64,000 bases of DNA, taken from assembly GCA_910575255.1 (NCBI GenBank), contig CAJTEM010000007.1:1-64000 (forward strand), read 5' to 3'. Under the pieces are notes generated by a model, which was not told where the DNA came from, did not search any database, and saw only the letters and a list, made by a program, of their open reading frames with translations. This document shows, in pieces, positions 44,263 to 53,609 of this stretch (position 1 is its first letter; each line of letters starts with the position of its first letter). Source of the stretch: Lachnospiraceae bacterium. GTDB taxonomy: Bacteria; Bacillota; Clostridia; Lachnospirales; Lachnospiraceae. The position numbers and the translations under genes are program-made.

Positions 44263-45159
44263 CTACAGCTCCACGGTCACTTCATCCAGGAAGCGATCCA
44301 AAAACTGCTTCGGAGAATAAATCCGATAGGAAAAATCCGCGTTCAAAGCATCCACCAGGGTTTCCAGAGCACACTCTGGAAGCTTTCCCTCCAGCATCTC
44401 CAGACTGTCATCCACCAGCTGATTCTGCCAGACGTCCATCCCCACCAGGGCGGCGCCCACAATATGCGCCAGCTCAAAGCAGTCGATCGACTGCTGCGCT
44501 TTTTTTTCCTGATAATCCGGATCCCGATCCGTTACAAACAAAGCTTCATTAAAAAAGCCTACCTTAAAATTCCCCTGCGCGGTCAGATAGCAGCAATCCG
44601 CAGACAGCTGACCATGCAGGATTCCGCTCTGATAAGCAGCCGCAAGCGGACTCACCAGATTCTTCAAAAGCTTCTTGGCCTTTATAAGGTTCCACGGCCC
44701 TTCCTCCTCAAGAACCTCTGTCAGGGTCCGGTCTCCCGGATACTCCAGTACCATATAAGCGGTATTATTCTCCTCAAAACCGGCCAGTACATTCAGAAGG
44801 CCATGAATTCCGTCCATCAGAATCAGCTTATCCTTCTCATGCAGAAAGCATCGAATCCCCTGCTTAAGAAGCTCCCGGTCTTTTTCCTCCGCCTGTACCT
44901 GGCCGTCGCTTAAGCGTCCGGCGATCTGCTCCGGAAAATACTCCATCACAAACACCTTCTGAGAAAACAGGGCATCCCAGGCAATATACTGAATATCCGC
45001 ACTGCGGATCCTCCGGCAGGCGCCGATGATATAACGTCTCTGCAGGATAAATCCCACCGGCAGGCATCCTGCTTCGTTATCCTCTCCGCTCCAGCCGCAT
45101 ACTGCACAGAACTCGTCATTCTCAGCCATATCCGACATGCAATACAAGCATCTTTTCAT
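44263..45159 (-). CDS. Zinc-ribbon pseudokinase
   Basis: 298 residues. It has the same N-terminal ribbon as the active kinases (Cys4, 7, 18, 21) and aligns with them throughout (RRYIIG..., FVMEYFPEQIAGRL, FEENNTAYMVLEYPG), but the catalytic residues are gone. The G-loop has no Gly pattern, VAIK Lys is Met72, HRDIAPDN reads HGQLSADC (182-189), and DFG reads GFF (201-203). It has no membrane helix. A catalytically dead kinase would serve as a scaffold, an allosteric partner or a phosphatase/kinase decoy. EssB of T7SSb also has a pseudokinase-like domain, but EssB has a membrane segment, so equivalence is unproven. Confidence 0.88.
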   Translation of the reverse strand: MKRCLYCMSDMAENDEFCAVCGWSGEDNEAGCLPVGFILQRRYIIGACRRIRSADIQYIAWDALFSQKVFVMEYFPEQIAGRLSDGQVQAEEKDRELLKQGIRCFLHEKDKLILMDGIHGLLNVLAGFEENNTAYMVLEYPGDRTLTEVLEEEGPWNLIKAKKLLKNLVSPLAAAYQSGILHGQLSADCCYLTAQGNFKVGFFNEALFVTDRDPDYQEKKAQQSIDCFELAHIVGAALVGMDVWQNQLVDDSLEMLEGKLPECALETLVDALNADFSYRIYSPKQFLDRFLDEVTVEL

Positions 45160-45171
45160 AGCCGCACTCCT

Positions 45172-47520
45172 TTACCTGGAATCCTTCGGCAGCCGCCTTA
45201 AGCTCAGCACGCTGACAACCAGAAGCAGAATCGCCATGCCGGCAAGAATTCCCCAGCATTTTTCCACATGGCCCGCGGTTGCCTCAAAGAAATCCTCGAT
45301 CTCATGTTCAATCATGGGGTATTCCTCCTGCATCCGCAGCGGAAGTTCATTCAGATCCACAATGCTTCCCAACGCCTCCACAGTCCAGCGGCTGGCTGTG
45401 GCATAGGATATGTACTCCCCCACTCCCTCCAGCTTAAACAGAATTCCGGAAAACAAAAGCTGCACGATCAGCAGAAACGGCGCTACCACCATTGCCTTAT
45501 CCCCGGACTTTGCATTGGCCGACACCACAAATCCCAGTGCCTCAGAAGCCAGAATGACGATCCAGATGGTAAAGATAATCTCCGGTACATAGCTGTCCAA
45601 AAAGATCCCGCTTCCGTCCTTTGCCACCGCAATCAAAAACGATCCCGACAGCAGCGCTGCCTGCACAAAACCAATAATGGCCTGCACAAAAAACTTACTG
45701 AAAATATAGACCGGAAGTTTCAGATTCGTCATGTATTCCCGGCGCAGAATACTCCGCTCCTTACAGATCTCCTGGATGGAATTGAACAGCCCGATCCAGA
45801 TGCCGGAGCAGCACAGGGAAAACATCATGGTCTTGGTATTCTCATACACGTCAAATACATTCTCATCCGACACGATATACAGCAGAATGCCGATAATGAC
45901 CGGCTGCAAAATCAGGATTCCCAGCCTCATCACATCATTCTTGATCAGCTCGATATAACGCTGCACCAGAATCATCCATTGACGGATCGCAGAAGAGCGT
46001 TTGGCCTGTCCTTTCATGATATTCGTATCTTTGGCCTCTGATATCTGCAATTCGTAATCCTTTTTCTGAAATTTGGTGAACTCCCGCTCCCAGACCTTGG
46101 AATCCGCTGAGACCACATTGTAGGCATCTGCCAGATTCTTGGTGTCAAAGAACATCTTCGCCTCTTCCAGCGTACCGGAAAAACAGCATCTGCCCCCGGT
46201 TCCCATCAGGATAATCCGGTCGCAGAGATCCAGATTCTGAATCGTATGCGTGACCATAATGATCGTCTTCTTCTGCGTTTTTGCCAGACGGTTTAAGGTC
46301 CGCATCAGATTCTGCTCGGTACCCGGATCCAGGCCGGAGGTGGGCTCGTCTAAAAAGAACAGCCGCGGATCCCCTAAAAGCTCCACTGCAATACTTGCCC
46401 GCTTCTTCTGTCCTCCGGACAGCTTGCGGATATAGGTGTCTGCCTGCGGCTTCAGCTCCACCATCTCCAGAACGCTGTCAATCTGCTTCTCTCTCTCCTG
46501 TGCCGATACATCATCCGGCATCTTCAGCTTTGCCGTATACTCCAGCATCCTGCGCAATGTCAGATTCTGATAAATGATATCCTCCTGCGGCACGTATCCG
46601 ATAATCGCTTTCAGGTATTTAAAATTGTCCCTCAGATTCATACCATTGCAGTAGACATTGCCGGTAATCGAACGGTCAAAACCGCTGATGGCATTCATCA
46701 GTGTAGTCTTTCCGGCCCCTGAGCCGCCGATGATGGCCACAAATTCATTGCTCTCGATCTGGAGATTGACATCATGCAGAAGCTCCTTGGGACGGCCGGA
46801 GCTGCCGACCGTCTTTCCCAGATGCTGAACCACCAGGCTGATACCCTCTGAGGTTGTCTTATAGAAGATAGTCCCCTGCATATAGATCATCTGGTAGGTA
46901 AGGATCTGAATGATGTCACATTCCTGAAGGCGGGTTTTTCCCCGCAGCGCCCTCCCGTTTAAAAGCGTCCCGTTCCGCCCGCTTAAATCCACCAGATCAT
47001 ACCCGTCCTCCGCTGGCTCTATCGCCGCGTGCGTCCTGGAAATCGCCGGATGCGCCAGCACGATATCATTGCCGGAGGCCCGGCCCATGGACAGTCTTTT
47101 CCGGTTGATATTGATACTCTTCCAGGCCTCGGTGGGCAGACACAGGGAATACATCATATATATGGCATCCTTCTTCCCCACGCCTCCGATGTTCAGCACC
47201 ATTCCATCCCGCAGCTCTACCTCTGCCGTGCTGTTCTTTAAGTACTTTTTATTTTTCAGAATATCGACATAGGTGCCGTTGCTGCTCTCCAGATCACGAT
47301 AACGGATGCTTCTTCCCGCGATCGTCAGCTGGCCGTGTCTGTGCGAGGCCATCTTGCTGTCCAGCACAATATCGCAGCTCTGTGCATCCCTCCCGATCTG
47401 GATCTGATTCTTCCGGAAACGGCTCAGGGGATAATCTGTCACGCCTCCATTGGTGGTAATCACCAGCAGGATCCCTTCCTGCTGTTGTACATTTTGTATT
47501 CTGTTTGCTCCTGTTTCCAT
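45172..47520 (-). CDS. FHA-FHA-ABC transporter (ATPase fused to permease)
   Basis: 782 residues from ATG 47520, which overlaps the upstream kinase stop as TGATG. FHA 1 (about 28-115: IQIGRDAQSCDIVLDS, SHRHGQL, SSNGTYVD) and FHA 2 (about 130-215: LSMGRASGNDIVLAHP, SRTHAAI, RNGTLLNG) keep Arg, Ser, His and Asn. The ABC ATPase has Walker A GGSGAGKTT near 266-274, LSGGQKKRASIA and FFLDEPTSGLD. Six membrane helices follow (ABC2/ABCG type). The layout is that of mycobacterial Rv1747, which is controlled by a Ser/Thr kinase and linked to export of cell-wall polymers. Its substrate here is unknown. Confidence 0.95.
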   Translation of the reverse strand: METGANRIQNVQQQEGILLVITTNGGVTDYPLSRFRKNQIQIGRDAQSCDIVLDSKMASHRHGQLTIAGRSIRYRDLESSNGTYVDILKNKKYLKNSTAEVELRDGMVLNIGGVGKKDAIYMMYSLCLPTEAWKSININRKRLSMGRASGNDIVLAHPAISRTHAAIEPAEDGYDLVDLSGRNGTLLNGRALRGKTRLQECDIIQILTYQMIYMQGTIFYKTTSEGISLVVQHLGKTVGSSGRPKELLHDVNLQIESNEFVAIIGGSGAGKTTLMNAISGFDRSITGNVYCNGMNLRDNFKYLKAIIGYVPQEDIIYQNLTLRRMLEYTAKLKMPDDVSAQEREKQIDSVLEMVELKPQADTYIRKLSGGQKKRASIAVELLGDPRLFFLDEPTSGLDPGTEQNLMRTLNRLAKTQKKTIIMVTHTIQNLDLCDRIILMGTGGRCCFSGTLEEAKMFFDTKNLADAYNVVSADSKVWEREFTKFQKKDYELQISEAKDTNIMKGQAKRSSAIRQWMILVQRYIELIKNDVMRLGILILQPVIIGILLYIVSDENVFDVYENTKTMMFSLCCSGIWIGLFNSIQEICKERSILRREYMTNLKLPVYIFSKFFVQAIIGFVQAALLSGSFLIAVAKDGSGIFLDSYVPEIIFTIWIVILASEALGFVVSANAKSGDKAMVVAPFLLIVQLLFSGILFKLEGVGEYISYATASRWTVEALGSIVDLNELPLRMQEEYPMIEHEIEDFFEATAGHVEKCWGILAGMAILLLVVSVLSLRRLPKDSR

Positions 47521-49583
47521 CACTTACCCCATGTATCCCAAAGTTTATAATTTTCCTGAATCGATTTGCCGTCCCCTACCGAAAGCGTCTGAATCCGTCC
47601 GTCCAGTTCCGGCAGGTTGCCCCGATAGGCCTCCAGAAATACCTGCGTAAAAATCGTCCGGTTTAACGGAACTCCCTCCAGGCTCTTGACCGACAGCTCA
47701 TTCTGCGCCGTATCTGACAGCATATAATAGATGAGCCATTGCGCCGCCTTTTTCTCGTCTCTGCCTGACTCTCCGTTCACGCTCCAGAGATGATCCAGCC
47801 TTCCTCTGACCGCTCCCTGCTCCGGATAAGCTACCTGAAACTGTCCCGGTATCTGCTCATACAGCAGCTGATAATCACTGGTATCCGACAAATAATACTG
47901 CACCTTCCCCTTAAGGAAATCCTGCCAGGCTTCTCCAAGTCCCTCCGCATCCGGAAACTGTTCCCGGTATTTCTTTATGCAGTCTTCACCGAAGGCCTCC
48001 TGGTATATCGCCAGATCCTCCGGCCGGATGGCATACGAATACCTGCCCTCTGAATCCGTCAGCGCCTCCAGAGAGCTTAACTCGGCCGTGGTCTCTTCCC
48101 GGGCCGTATTCGGGTCAGTCCGCTCAAAGATCAGCGGCAGCTGAAAACAAAGCGGCAGCTGCTTCTTGTCCGGAAACAGCTTCTCATACTCATCCAGGTA
48201 ATAATAGGCAGAAACATCCTCCATCAGCCGCAAGGTCTCATCGAGCGGCTCCAGCTGATCCAGATATTTCGCATCCAAACATGTACTGTCAAACACATCC
48301 GGAAGCGCGTGGCCGGCCGCTGCCTCATTCAGCTTCTGCTTGTATTCGTCAGCCGGGATCACGGTCACGTCACAGCGGATTCGATAGTCCTCCTGAAAGG
48401 ATTTCGTCATATTCTGAAAACGCTCCTCCGCCGAAATCCCATCCGCCGAGTCATTCTCGTCAGCCGCCACCCAGACCTGGATGTCCGCCGGCTTCAGAGA
48501 GGACGCCTCCCTCTGTGACTTGATCCGCATGGCCGCCGCGCCTCCGGCCGCCAGCAGTACCAGAAACATGGAAGCGATCTGGATCAGGCGCACCCGGCGC
48601 CGACGGGCAATCTCTCGTTTTACATCCAGCACCTTGCCCTCGGTAAGCGCCTTTTTAAACTGCTCCGCATTCTGAAAACGGATCTCCTCCTTCACCGCCA
48701 TGGCACGCATCACGGCATTGCTCATATCCACGGGAATCTCCGCATCGATCTCATGGGGCGGCGTCAGCTGATCCTTCTGGACACGATCTGTTGACTCCTG
48801 CGGCTTGACCCCTGTCAGAGCAAAGTACATGGTTGCCCCGACCGAATACAGATCCGTATAAGATCCCTGTTTGCCGTTGGTGATGTACTGCTCCGGAGGT
48901 GCATAGCACGGCGTCAGGATCGTAGTCATATCCGTCGTCTCCAGACGTGCCGCTCCGAAATCGTACAGCTTAACCTTGCCGTCCTGACAGATAAAGATAT
49001 TATTCGGATTGATATCCCGATGAACGATCCGCTCCCGATGAACCTCCGACAATGCGTCCAGTACCGCCAGAGTTACCCGGCAGGCCAGATCCGGCTTTAC
49101 CTTTCCTCCCTGAGAGCGGATGAACTGCTTATAGGTCATCCCGTCCATAAACTCCATAACCATATAAGCGGTCTCATTCTCCTCAAAAAAATCATACACA
49201 TCCACCACGTTCGGATTCGTCTGGAATTTGGCAACCCGACGTGCCTCACTTAAGAAACGGGATTTACCGACCTCGTATTCTCTCATGTTCTTGTTCGAAT
49301 GCACCCGGACCTCTGTTGTCCCCGGAATCCGCGTGGCAATTGCGCTTGGGAAATACTCTTTAATCGCAACCATCTTGCTGAAGGTCTGATCCCAGACCCG
49401 GTACACGATACCAAAGCCGCCGGCATTCACTGCTTTTCCGACCAGATAACGCCCCTGTCCCAGCACGGTCCCGGCCGGGAGATAATAAAGATTTTCCGCC
49501 TCACTGGTCTGATCATAGCCGCAGTGTGGGCAGATATCATATCCGTCCGGGTATTCTTTCATACACTGATAGCACCGTGCCAT
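47520..49583 (-). CDS. Transmembrane Ser/Thr kinase with solute-binding-protein-like ectodomain
   Basis: 687 residues. Zinc ribbon Cys4, 7, 18, 21; G-loop NAGGFG, Lys75, HRD at 188-190 with Asn195, DFG at 208-210; one membrane helix at about 332-352. The ~320-residue outside region fits a family 1 extracellular solute-binding fold: IQVWVAADEND, EDYRIRCDVTVIPADEYKQKL, ALPDVFDST, LPLCFQLPLIF, and the late WLIYYMLSDTAQNEL and GVPLNRTIF. This is a direct kinase-receptor fusion that would sense a small extracellular solute. It pairs with the adjacent FHA-ABC transporter (overlapping genes), so the sensed solute might be the transported one (inference). Confidence 0.92.
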   Translation of the reverse strand: MARCYQCMKEYPDGYDICPHCGYDQTSEAENLYYLPAGTVLGQGRYLVGKAVNAGGFGIVYRVWDQTFSKMVAIKEYFPSAIATRIPGTTEVRVHSNKNMREYEVGKSRFLSEARRVAKFQTNPNVVDVYDFFEENETAYMVMEFMDGMTYKQFIRSQGGKVKPDLACRVTLAVLDALSEVHRERIVHRDINPNNIFICQDGKVKLYDFGAARLETTDMTTILTPCYAPPEQYITNGKQGSYTDLYSVGATMYFALTGVKPQESTDRVQKDQLTPPHEIDAEIPVDMSNAVMRAMAVKEEIRFQNAEQFKKALTEGKVLDVKREIARRRRVRLIQIASMFLVLLAAGGAAAMRIKSQREASSLKPADIQVWVAADENDSADGISAEERFQNMTKSFQEDYRIRCDVTVIPADEYKQKLNEAAAGHALPDVFDSTCLDAKYLDQLEPLDETLRLMEDVSAYYYLDEYEKLFPDKKQLPLCFQLPLIFERTDPNTAREETTAELSSLEALTDSEGRYSYAIRPEDLAIYQEAFGEDCIKKYREQFPDAEGLGEAWQDFLKGKVQYYLSDTSDYQLLYEQIPGQFQVAYPEQGAVRGRLDHLWSVNGESGRDEKKAAQWLIYYMLSDTAQNELSVKSLEGVPLNRTIFTQVFLEAYRGNLPELDGRIQTLSVGDGKSIQENYKLWDTWGK

Positions 49584-49584
49584 G

Positions 49585-50403
49585 TCATTTTTCCTCCTGT
49601 AATCTGTGATACTGAATCAGAATCACGGTTGTATTGTCCTGGCTTCTGAGGGATTTCTGCATCACCATCCGGTTCAGACGCTTTACGGCAACCTGTGCAC
49701 TCACCCGATTATCGATCAGCATTGCCTTGATCTGATCCTCATCCAGACGCTTGTACAATCCGTCGCTGCACAAAAGAACCATGTCGCCATCCATCAGCTC
49801 CAAAGGCTGAACGCTCCGCTCCATGCGGCGGATCCCGCCCATGCCAAGATAATTCGTCAAGGCATCCGAACGCTTTGTCTGAATCTCGTTATCAAAAAAT
49901 TCCCGGTTGATCTCTCCCCGCTCCAGAGCCTCCTCCAGCTCCCGGCGGTAATTGTGGTCCCTGGTTACTGAAACCATCGCATCCTCCCGCAGCACATAGA
50001 TCCGGCTGTCTCCTACCGACACCCAGTCCATCCTTCCCCCTGCGATCATAACTGCCACCAGGGTACAGCCGGCCCGGAGAGGATTCCCCTCCCGGTCGGT
50101 CTTGGCCAGCACACACTGATCCATTCTTACCGCTTCCCGGCAGAGGAAATCCGAAAAGGCGGCTTTCGGCCTAATCTCCCTGTAATCATCCAGAAGAAGC
50201 TGCACTGCACTGCTGCTGGCAACCGAGCCGCCCTCCAGGCCGCCCATCCCGTCACAGACCACGCCCAGCACCTGCTCCTCCTCTACGATCAGGCCGGCAA
50301 AATCCTGCTGCTCCCTGCGGGTCCCGATAATACTGTCCACGGCTGCCGAAATCTGTCCTCCAAAACCCTTTTTCCGGATAGAAATCACATTTGCACTATT
50401 CAT
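49585..50403 (-). CDS. PP2C-family Ser/Thr protein phosphatase 1
   Basis: 272 residues. Metal-dependent phosphatase motifs are present: DSIIGTRREQQDF (motif 1), VVCDGMGGLEGG (motif 2, the metal Asp), DWVSVGDSRIYVL, LLCSDGLYKRLD and SQDNTTVILI with the last Asp. No membrane helix. It would dephosphorylate targets of the local kinases. The start overlaps the kinase-FHA stop by 8 nt, and its stop lies 1 nt before the next kinase start. This is the usual kinase/phosphatase pairing. Confidence 0.96.
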   Translation of the reverse strand: MNSANVISIRKKGFGGQISAAVDSIIGTRREQQDFAGLIVEEEQVLGVVCDGMGGLEGGSVASSSAVQLLLDDYREIRPKAAFSDFLCREAVRMDQCVLAKTDREGNPLRAGCTLVAVMIAGGRMDWVSVGDSRIYVLREDAMVSVTRDHNYRRELEEALERGEINREFFDNEIQTKRSDALTNYLGMGGIRRMERSVQPLELMDGDMVLLCSDGLYKRLDEDQIKAMLIDNRVSAQVAVKRLNRMVMQKSLRSQDNTTVILIQYHRLQEEK

Positions 50404-51736
50404 CTGCCACTCCCAATAGAATGGTGCACATGCTGCTTGCCAGCGATATCTGCTGATTCGGCGTATAGCGATACTGCTGATTCGGCGTCAACCGCTGGTT
50501 CTGAACATAAACACCATTTTTTGATACATCTGTCAATAAAAATTCATTTCTCTCTTCGTCATACCGCAGACGGCAATGCTCCTTACTGATCGACAAATCC
50601 CCGGAAATGACAATATTGCTCAGCCTCACGGAGCGCCCGATGCTCACCTGCGTGTTAACCGGAAGGCTCCACCTCACTCCTGCGTGGCTGCCTGTCAGAA
50701 TCTCCATATAAGGACGGCCCTTCCTTTTTCCCGGCAATTCCCGGGAGACCACCACCTGCGACGACTGCGTCAATCCCTGAATGAATTCCTGCGCACTCGC
50801 AGTCCGCTCCCGGTAGTCCAGCTTCAGAGCCAGGTCCACGGCCTGAGATATCTCCCTGGGAATCTCCGGGCGCAGCTGGCACAGAGGAGTATAGGTACGG
50901 TTCCCCAGACGATCCATGGCATCCGGAATCATCACCCCGGTCAGGGCATAATAACAGGTACTGGCCAGGGCATACACATCCGTGTGCGGTCCCTGGTTCC
51001 CGGTCCGGGTATACTGCTCCGGCGGTGCAAAACCATGCTTATATTCCACCGAAAAATCACAGCGCTCATCCCGTGTCAGCTGCCTGGCACTGCCAAAATC
51101 AATCAGCTTCACTTTGCCGTCGCTCTTCAGATAGATATTCTCCGGACTGATATCCCGATGAAGAATCCCGGTGGTCTTATGGATGATATCCAGCGCTGCC
51201 CCGATCTTTACAATGATATCCGTCACGTCCTTGTAGGCAATATTGCCATTGGTCGCCCGTATCACCTTTTTCAGATTCGTACCGTCCAGATACTCCATAG
51301 AGAAATATGCCGTCTGGTTCTCCTGAAAGCACTCCTTGACCTGGACCACTGCCGGGATATTCTGCAGTCTTTTTAAGGTCTGTGCTTCATCCATAAAGCG
51401 CTTCTTGCCGTGCTCGAAATGCTCCTTCTCCGACTGGCTGGAAAGCCGCAGTGTCGTCTCTTTCGGATTTCGATAGGTCATCCCGGAAGGAGCGAATTCC
51501 TTAATGGCACAGATCTCATGATACAGATTGTCAAAAGCCTTGTAGGTGATCCCGAAGCCACCGATGCCAAGGACCTTTCCGATCAGATAGCGGCTTCCTA
51601 ACAGGGTTCCGGAAGGCAGTGTCCTGGCCCCCGCCATATCCGGCAGCTGCACATAGCCGCACCGCTGACAGCTTCCGTTGACAAACTGGAAGGAAAAGCA
51701 ATCCGGACATAACAGACTCATATCGGTAGCTGCCAT
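50396..51736 (-). CDS. Cytoplasmic Ser/Thr kinase with C-terminal FHA domain
   Basis: 446 residues, no membrane helix. Zinc ribbon Cys10, 13, 24, 27 (LLCPDCFSF, CQRCGY). Kinase with G-loop GIGGFG, Lys in CAIKEF, LHRDISPENIYL and LIDFGSARQ. The FHA domain (about 345-446) reads VSIGRSVRLSNIVISGD, SISKEHCRLRYD and SKNGVYVQN, with the key Arg, Ser, His and Asn kept. An FHA-kinase can be recruited to phosphorylated partners and so amplify a signal from the membrane receptors. A GGGAGGGG site precedes ATG 51736. It overlaps the downstream phosphatase gene. Confidence 0.95.
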   Translation of the reverse strand: MAATDMSLLCPDCFSFQFVNGSCQRCGYVQLPDMAGARTLPSGTLLGSRYLIGKVLGIGGFGITYKAFDNLYHEICAIKEFAPSGMTYRNPKETTLRLSSQSEKEHFEHGKKRFMDEAQTLKRLQNIPAVVQVKECFQENQTAYFSMEYLDGTNLKKVIRATNGNIAYKDVTDIIVKIGAALDIIHKTTGILHRDISPENIYLKSDGKVKLIDFGSARQLTRDERCDFSVEYKHGFAPPEQYTRTGNQGPHTDVYALASTCYYALTGVMIPDAMDRLGNRTYTPLCQLRPEIPREISQAVDLALKLDYRERTASAQEFIQGLTQSSQVVVSRELPGKRKGRPYMEILTGSHAGVRWSLPVNTQVSIGRSVRLSNIVISGDLSISKEHCRLRYDEERNEFLLTDVSKNGVYVQNQRLTPNQQYRYTPNQQISLASSMCTILLGVADE

Positions 51737-51746
51737 AATCCCCTCC

Positions 51747-53609
51747 CTACCATCGTATGGTAAATTCCACAGACCCGGCGGAAATCACGTCATTCTGTTC
51801 CAGTCTTCTTCTTCCATGAATCTGCACCTTATTGATAAAGGTCCCGTTGGTGGTTTCCAGATCCGTAATGTACATGTTCTGGCCGTCCCACTCCAGCGCA
51901 AAATGCTGGCGCGACATCCGCTTGTCATCAAAATAGAGATTGCACATCTGAGCTCTTCCCACAATAAAGCTTTCGTTCATGTGCAGGGTCATCTCCTCCG
52001 GACGATTGCCCTTTACACTGATACGCAGATAAAATGCCTTCCCCTCCTGTTCCTGAATCGCAATGTGCTTGTGGATCTCGACATCCGAAGCCATTACCGG
52101 CTTGCCGTCCACATATACGACACCACGGCCCTGCTTTACCTTGCGCACACCCTGTACGATCACCACGATCAGCGCCGCTACCGCCAGAATCAGCCCAATC
52201 CAGTACCAGTTCTTAATCCAGTTCCCAATCCGGGTCATCAGCGGCAGCTGATCTACCTCAAAGCGGATCGCATTCTCCACCGGGTTCTTTTCCATGGATA
52301 CATCCGTAATTCCCACGCAGCTGACGGTATACCGACCCGGCTTTAAATCATCGGCAAAGGAAAGGACCATCCGGTTGGCAATCTCCTTATCCGCGCTGAC
52401 ACTCAGAACAGTGATGATCTCGCTCTCTCCGTCCTCTTCCTCGTCCTCGTCTTCCTTCTCTGTCTCCTCTTCCCCGGTCTCCTCCTCGGTCTCCCCGGCT
52501 TCTGTCTCTTCCTCTTCGTCCTCGTCTTCTTTATCTTTGTCCTTATCTTTGTCTTTATCTTTGTCCTTATCTTTATCTTTTTTCTTCTTGTCCAGATCTC
52601 TTCTGGTAATCACATAATTCGAAGAATTCTCTGCGCCTTCCACCTGCTCGGAGAATTCCACCGCGATCTGCGCATCCTCCAGCTGCTCCACCAGTGTCAG
52701 CTCCGGTGCTTCCTCGTCCTTAATATGGCGGGACACCATCACCTCACGGCTGGCTCCCTGATTGGCAGCCGTCCGGACAGAAAAGGTCTCCAGACGGTTC
52801 GTCTCCAGATTATTCCCGCTCTGCCATTCCAGCACATCGCTCCCTGCCATCATCCCCGGAAACGAATCCAGCAAAACCCCTGCCTGTTCCACATCAAATA
52901 CCGTGAGTGTTCCGCCGGAGGTTCTGGCGAATTCACCGAAGCTGTTGATATTCTCCCGGGCCGTATCCTTCAGCGCAAAGGCATATGCCGGGATCCCGCT
53001 CTTTCTCAGGCAATCCTGCGCTTCATTCACCCCGGTGTTTCCGATATTGAAATCCTCTCCATCGGAAATCACCAGGATTACCTTTCGTTTGCAGACCTCA
53101 GGTCCCAGCTGTCCGGCACGATCCGAAGCCGCACGGATCGCCTCAAACATCAGAGTACGGTTATCCGTATTCGTGACAGACTCCATCACTGCCGCAGTAT
53201 CCTCAGGCGCGTGCTCCTCGGCAAGACGCAGTTCCACCGTCTCGCCAAAGGTATAAAGAGCCATCCGGTCCTGCTCATTCAATAAGCCTTCGAAATTCAC
53301 AATCGATTGCTTGATTGCCTGAAAGTAGGCATTCGGCATCGAATTGGAAACATCCAGAAGAATATAATAATAGATCGGTTCCCCGGTCTGGGCAAAAGTG
53401 GTTCTCTCTATGTAAGACAGCTGCTCCTGTCCCAAAAATGCCTCCAATTCCTCAGCCGGCCACCCGGATCCATACACGGTCACCTCCGGAAGGTTCACAT
53501 AAACCTGTTCAATCGAAGGGGGTTCCTCTCCCAGAACCCCCATATTCCCTGCCAGAACACCAGCCATCAAAAAAATACCTGCTATTAAAAGCTTTATTCG
53601 TTTTCCCAT
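51747..53609 (-). CDS. vWA-domain membrane protein with C-terminal FHA domain
   Basis: 620 residues from ATG 53609 (GGGGAGAG upstream). A signal peptide or signal anchor (IKLLIAGIFLMAGVLAGNMGV), then a von Willebrand A domain with MIDAS DVSNS and a later DGED metal site, an acidic/Lys segment of repeated KD and E, a Big-like domain, one membrane helix (IGLILAVAALIVVIVQGV) and a cytoplasmic FHA domain (FIVGRAQMCNLYFDDKRMSRQH, TTNGTFIN). The outside vWA would bind an extracellular ligand, and the inside FHA reads phospho-Thr. The upstream FHA gene overlaps this start by 16 nt. Confidence 0.93.
   Translation of the reverse strand: MGKRIKLLIAGIFLMAGVLAGNMGVLGEEPPSIEQVYVNLPEVTVYGSGWPAEELEAFLGQEQLSYIERTTFAQTGEPIYYYILLDVSNSMPNAYFQAIKQSIVNFEGLLNEQDRMALYTFGETVELRLAEEHAPEDTAAVMESVTNTDNRTLMFEAIRAASDRAGQLGPEVCKRKVILVISDGEDFNIGNTGVNEAQDCLRKSGIPAYAFALKDTARENINSFGEFARTSGGTLTVFDVEQAGVLLDSFPGMMAGSDVLEWQSGNNLETNRLETFSVRTAANQGASREVMVSRHIKDEEAPELTLVEQLEDAQIAVEFSEQVEGAENSSNYVITRRDLDKKKKDKDKDKDKDKDKDKDKEDEDEEEETEAGETEEETGEEETEKEDEDEEEDGESEIITVLSVSADKEIANRMVLSFADDLKPGRYTVSCVGITDVSMEKNPVENAIRFEVDQLPLMTRIGNWIKNWYWIGLILAVAALIVVIVQGVRKVKQGRGVVYVDGKPVMASDVEIHKHIAIQEQEGKAFYLRISVKGNRPEEMTLHMNESFIVGRAQMCNLYFDDKRMSRQHFALEWDGQNMYITDLETTNGTFINKVQIHGRRRLEQNDVISAGSVEFTIRW

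Noticed and set aside
44263-45159. EssB/YukC
   Set aside because: The pseudokinase resemblance is interesting, but there is no membrane segment and the zinc ribbon ties it to the local kinases.
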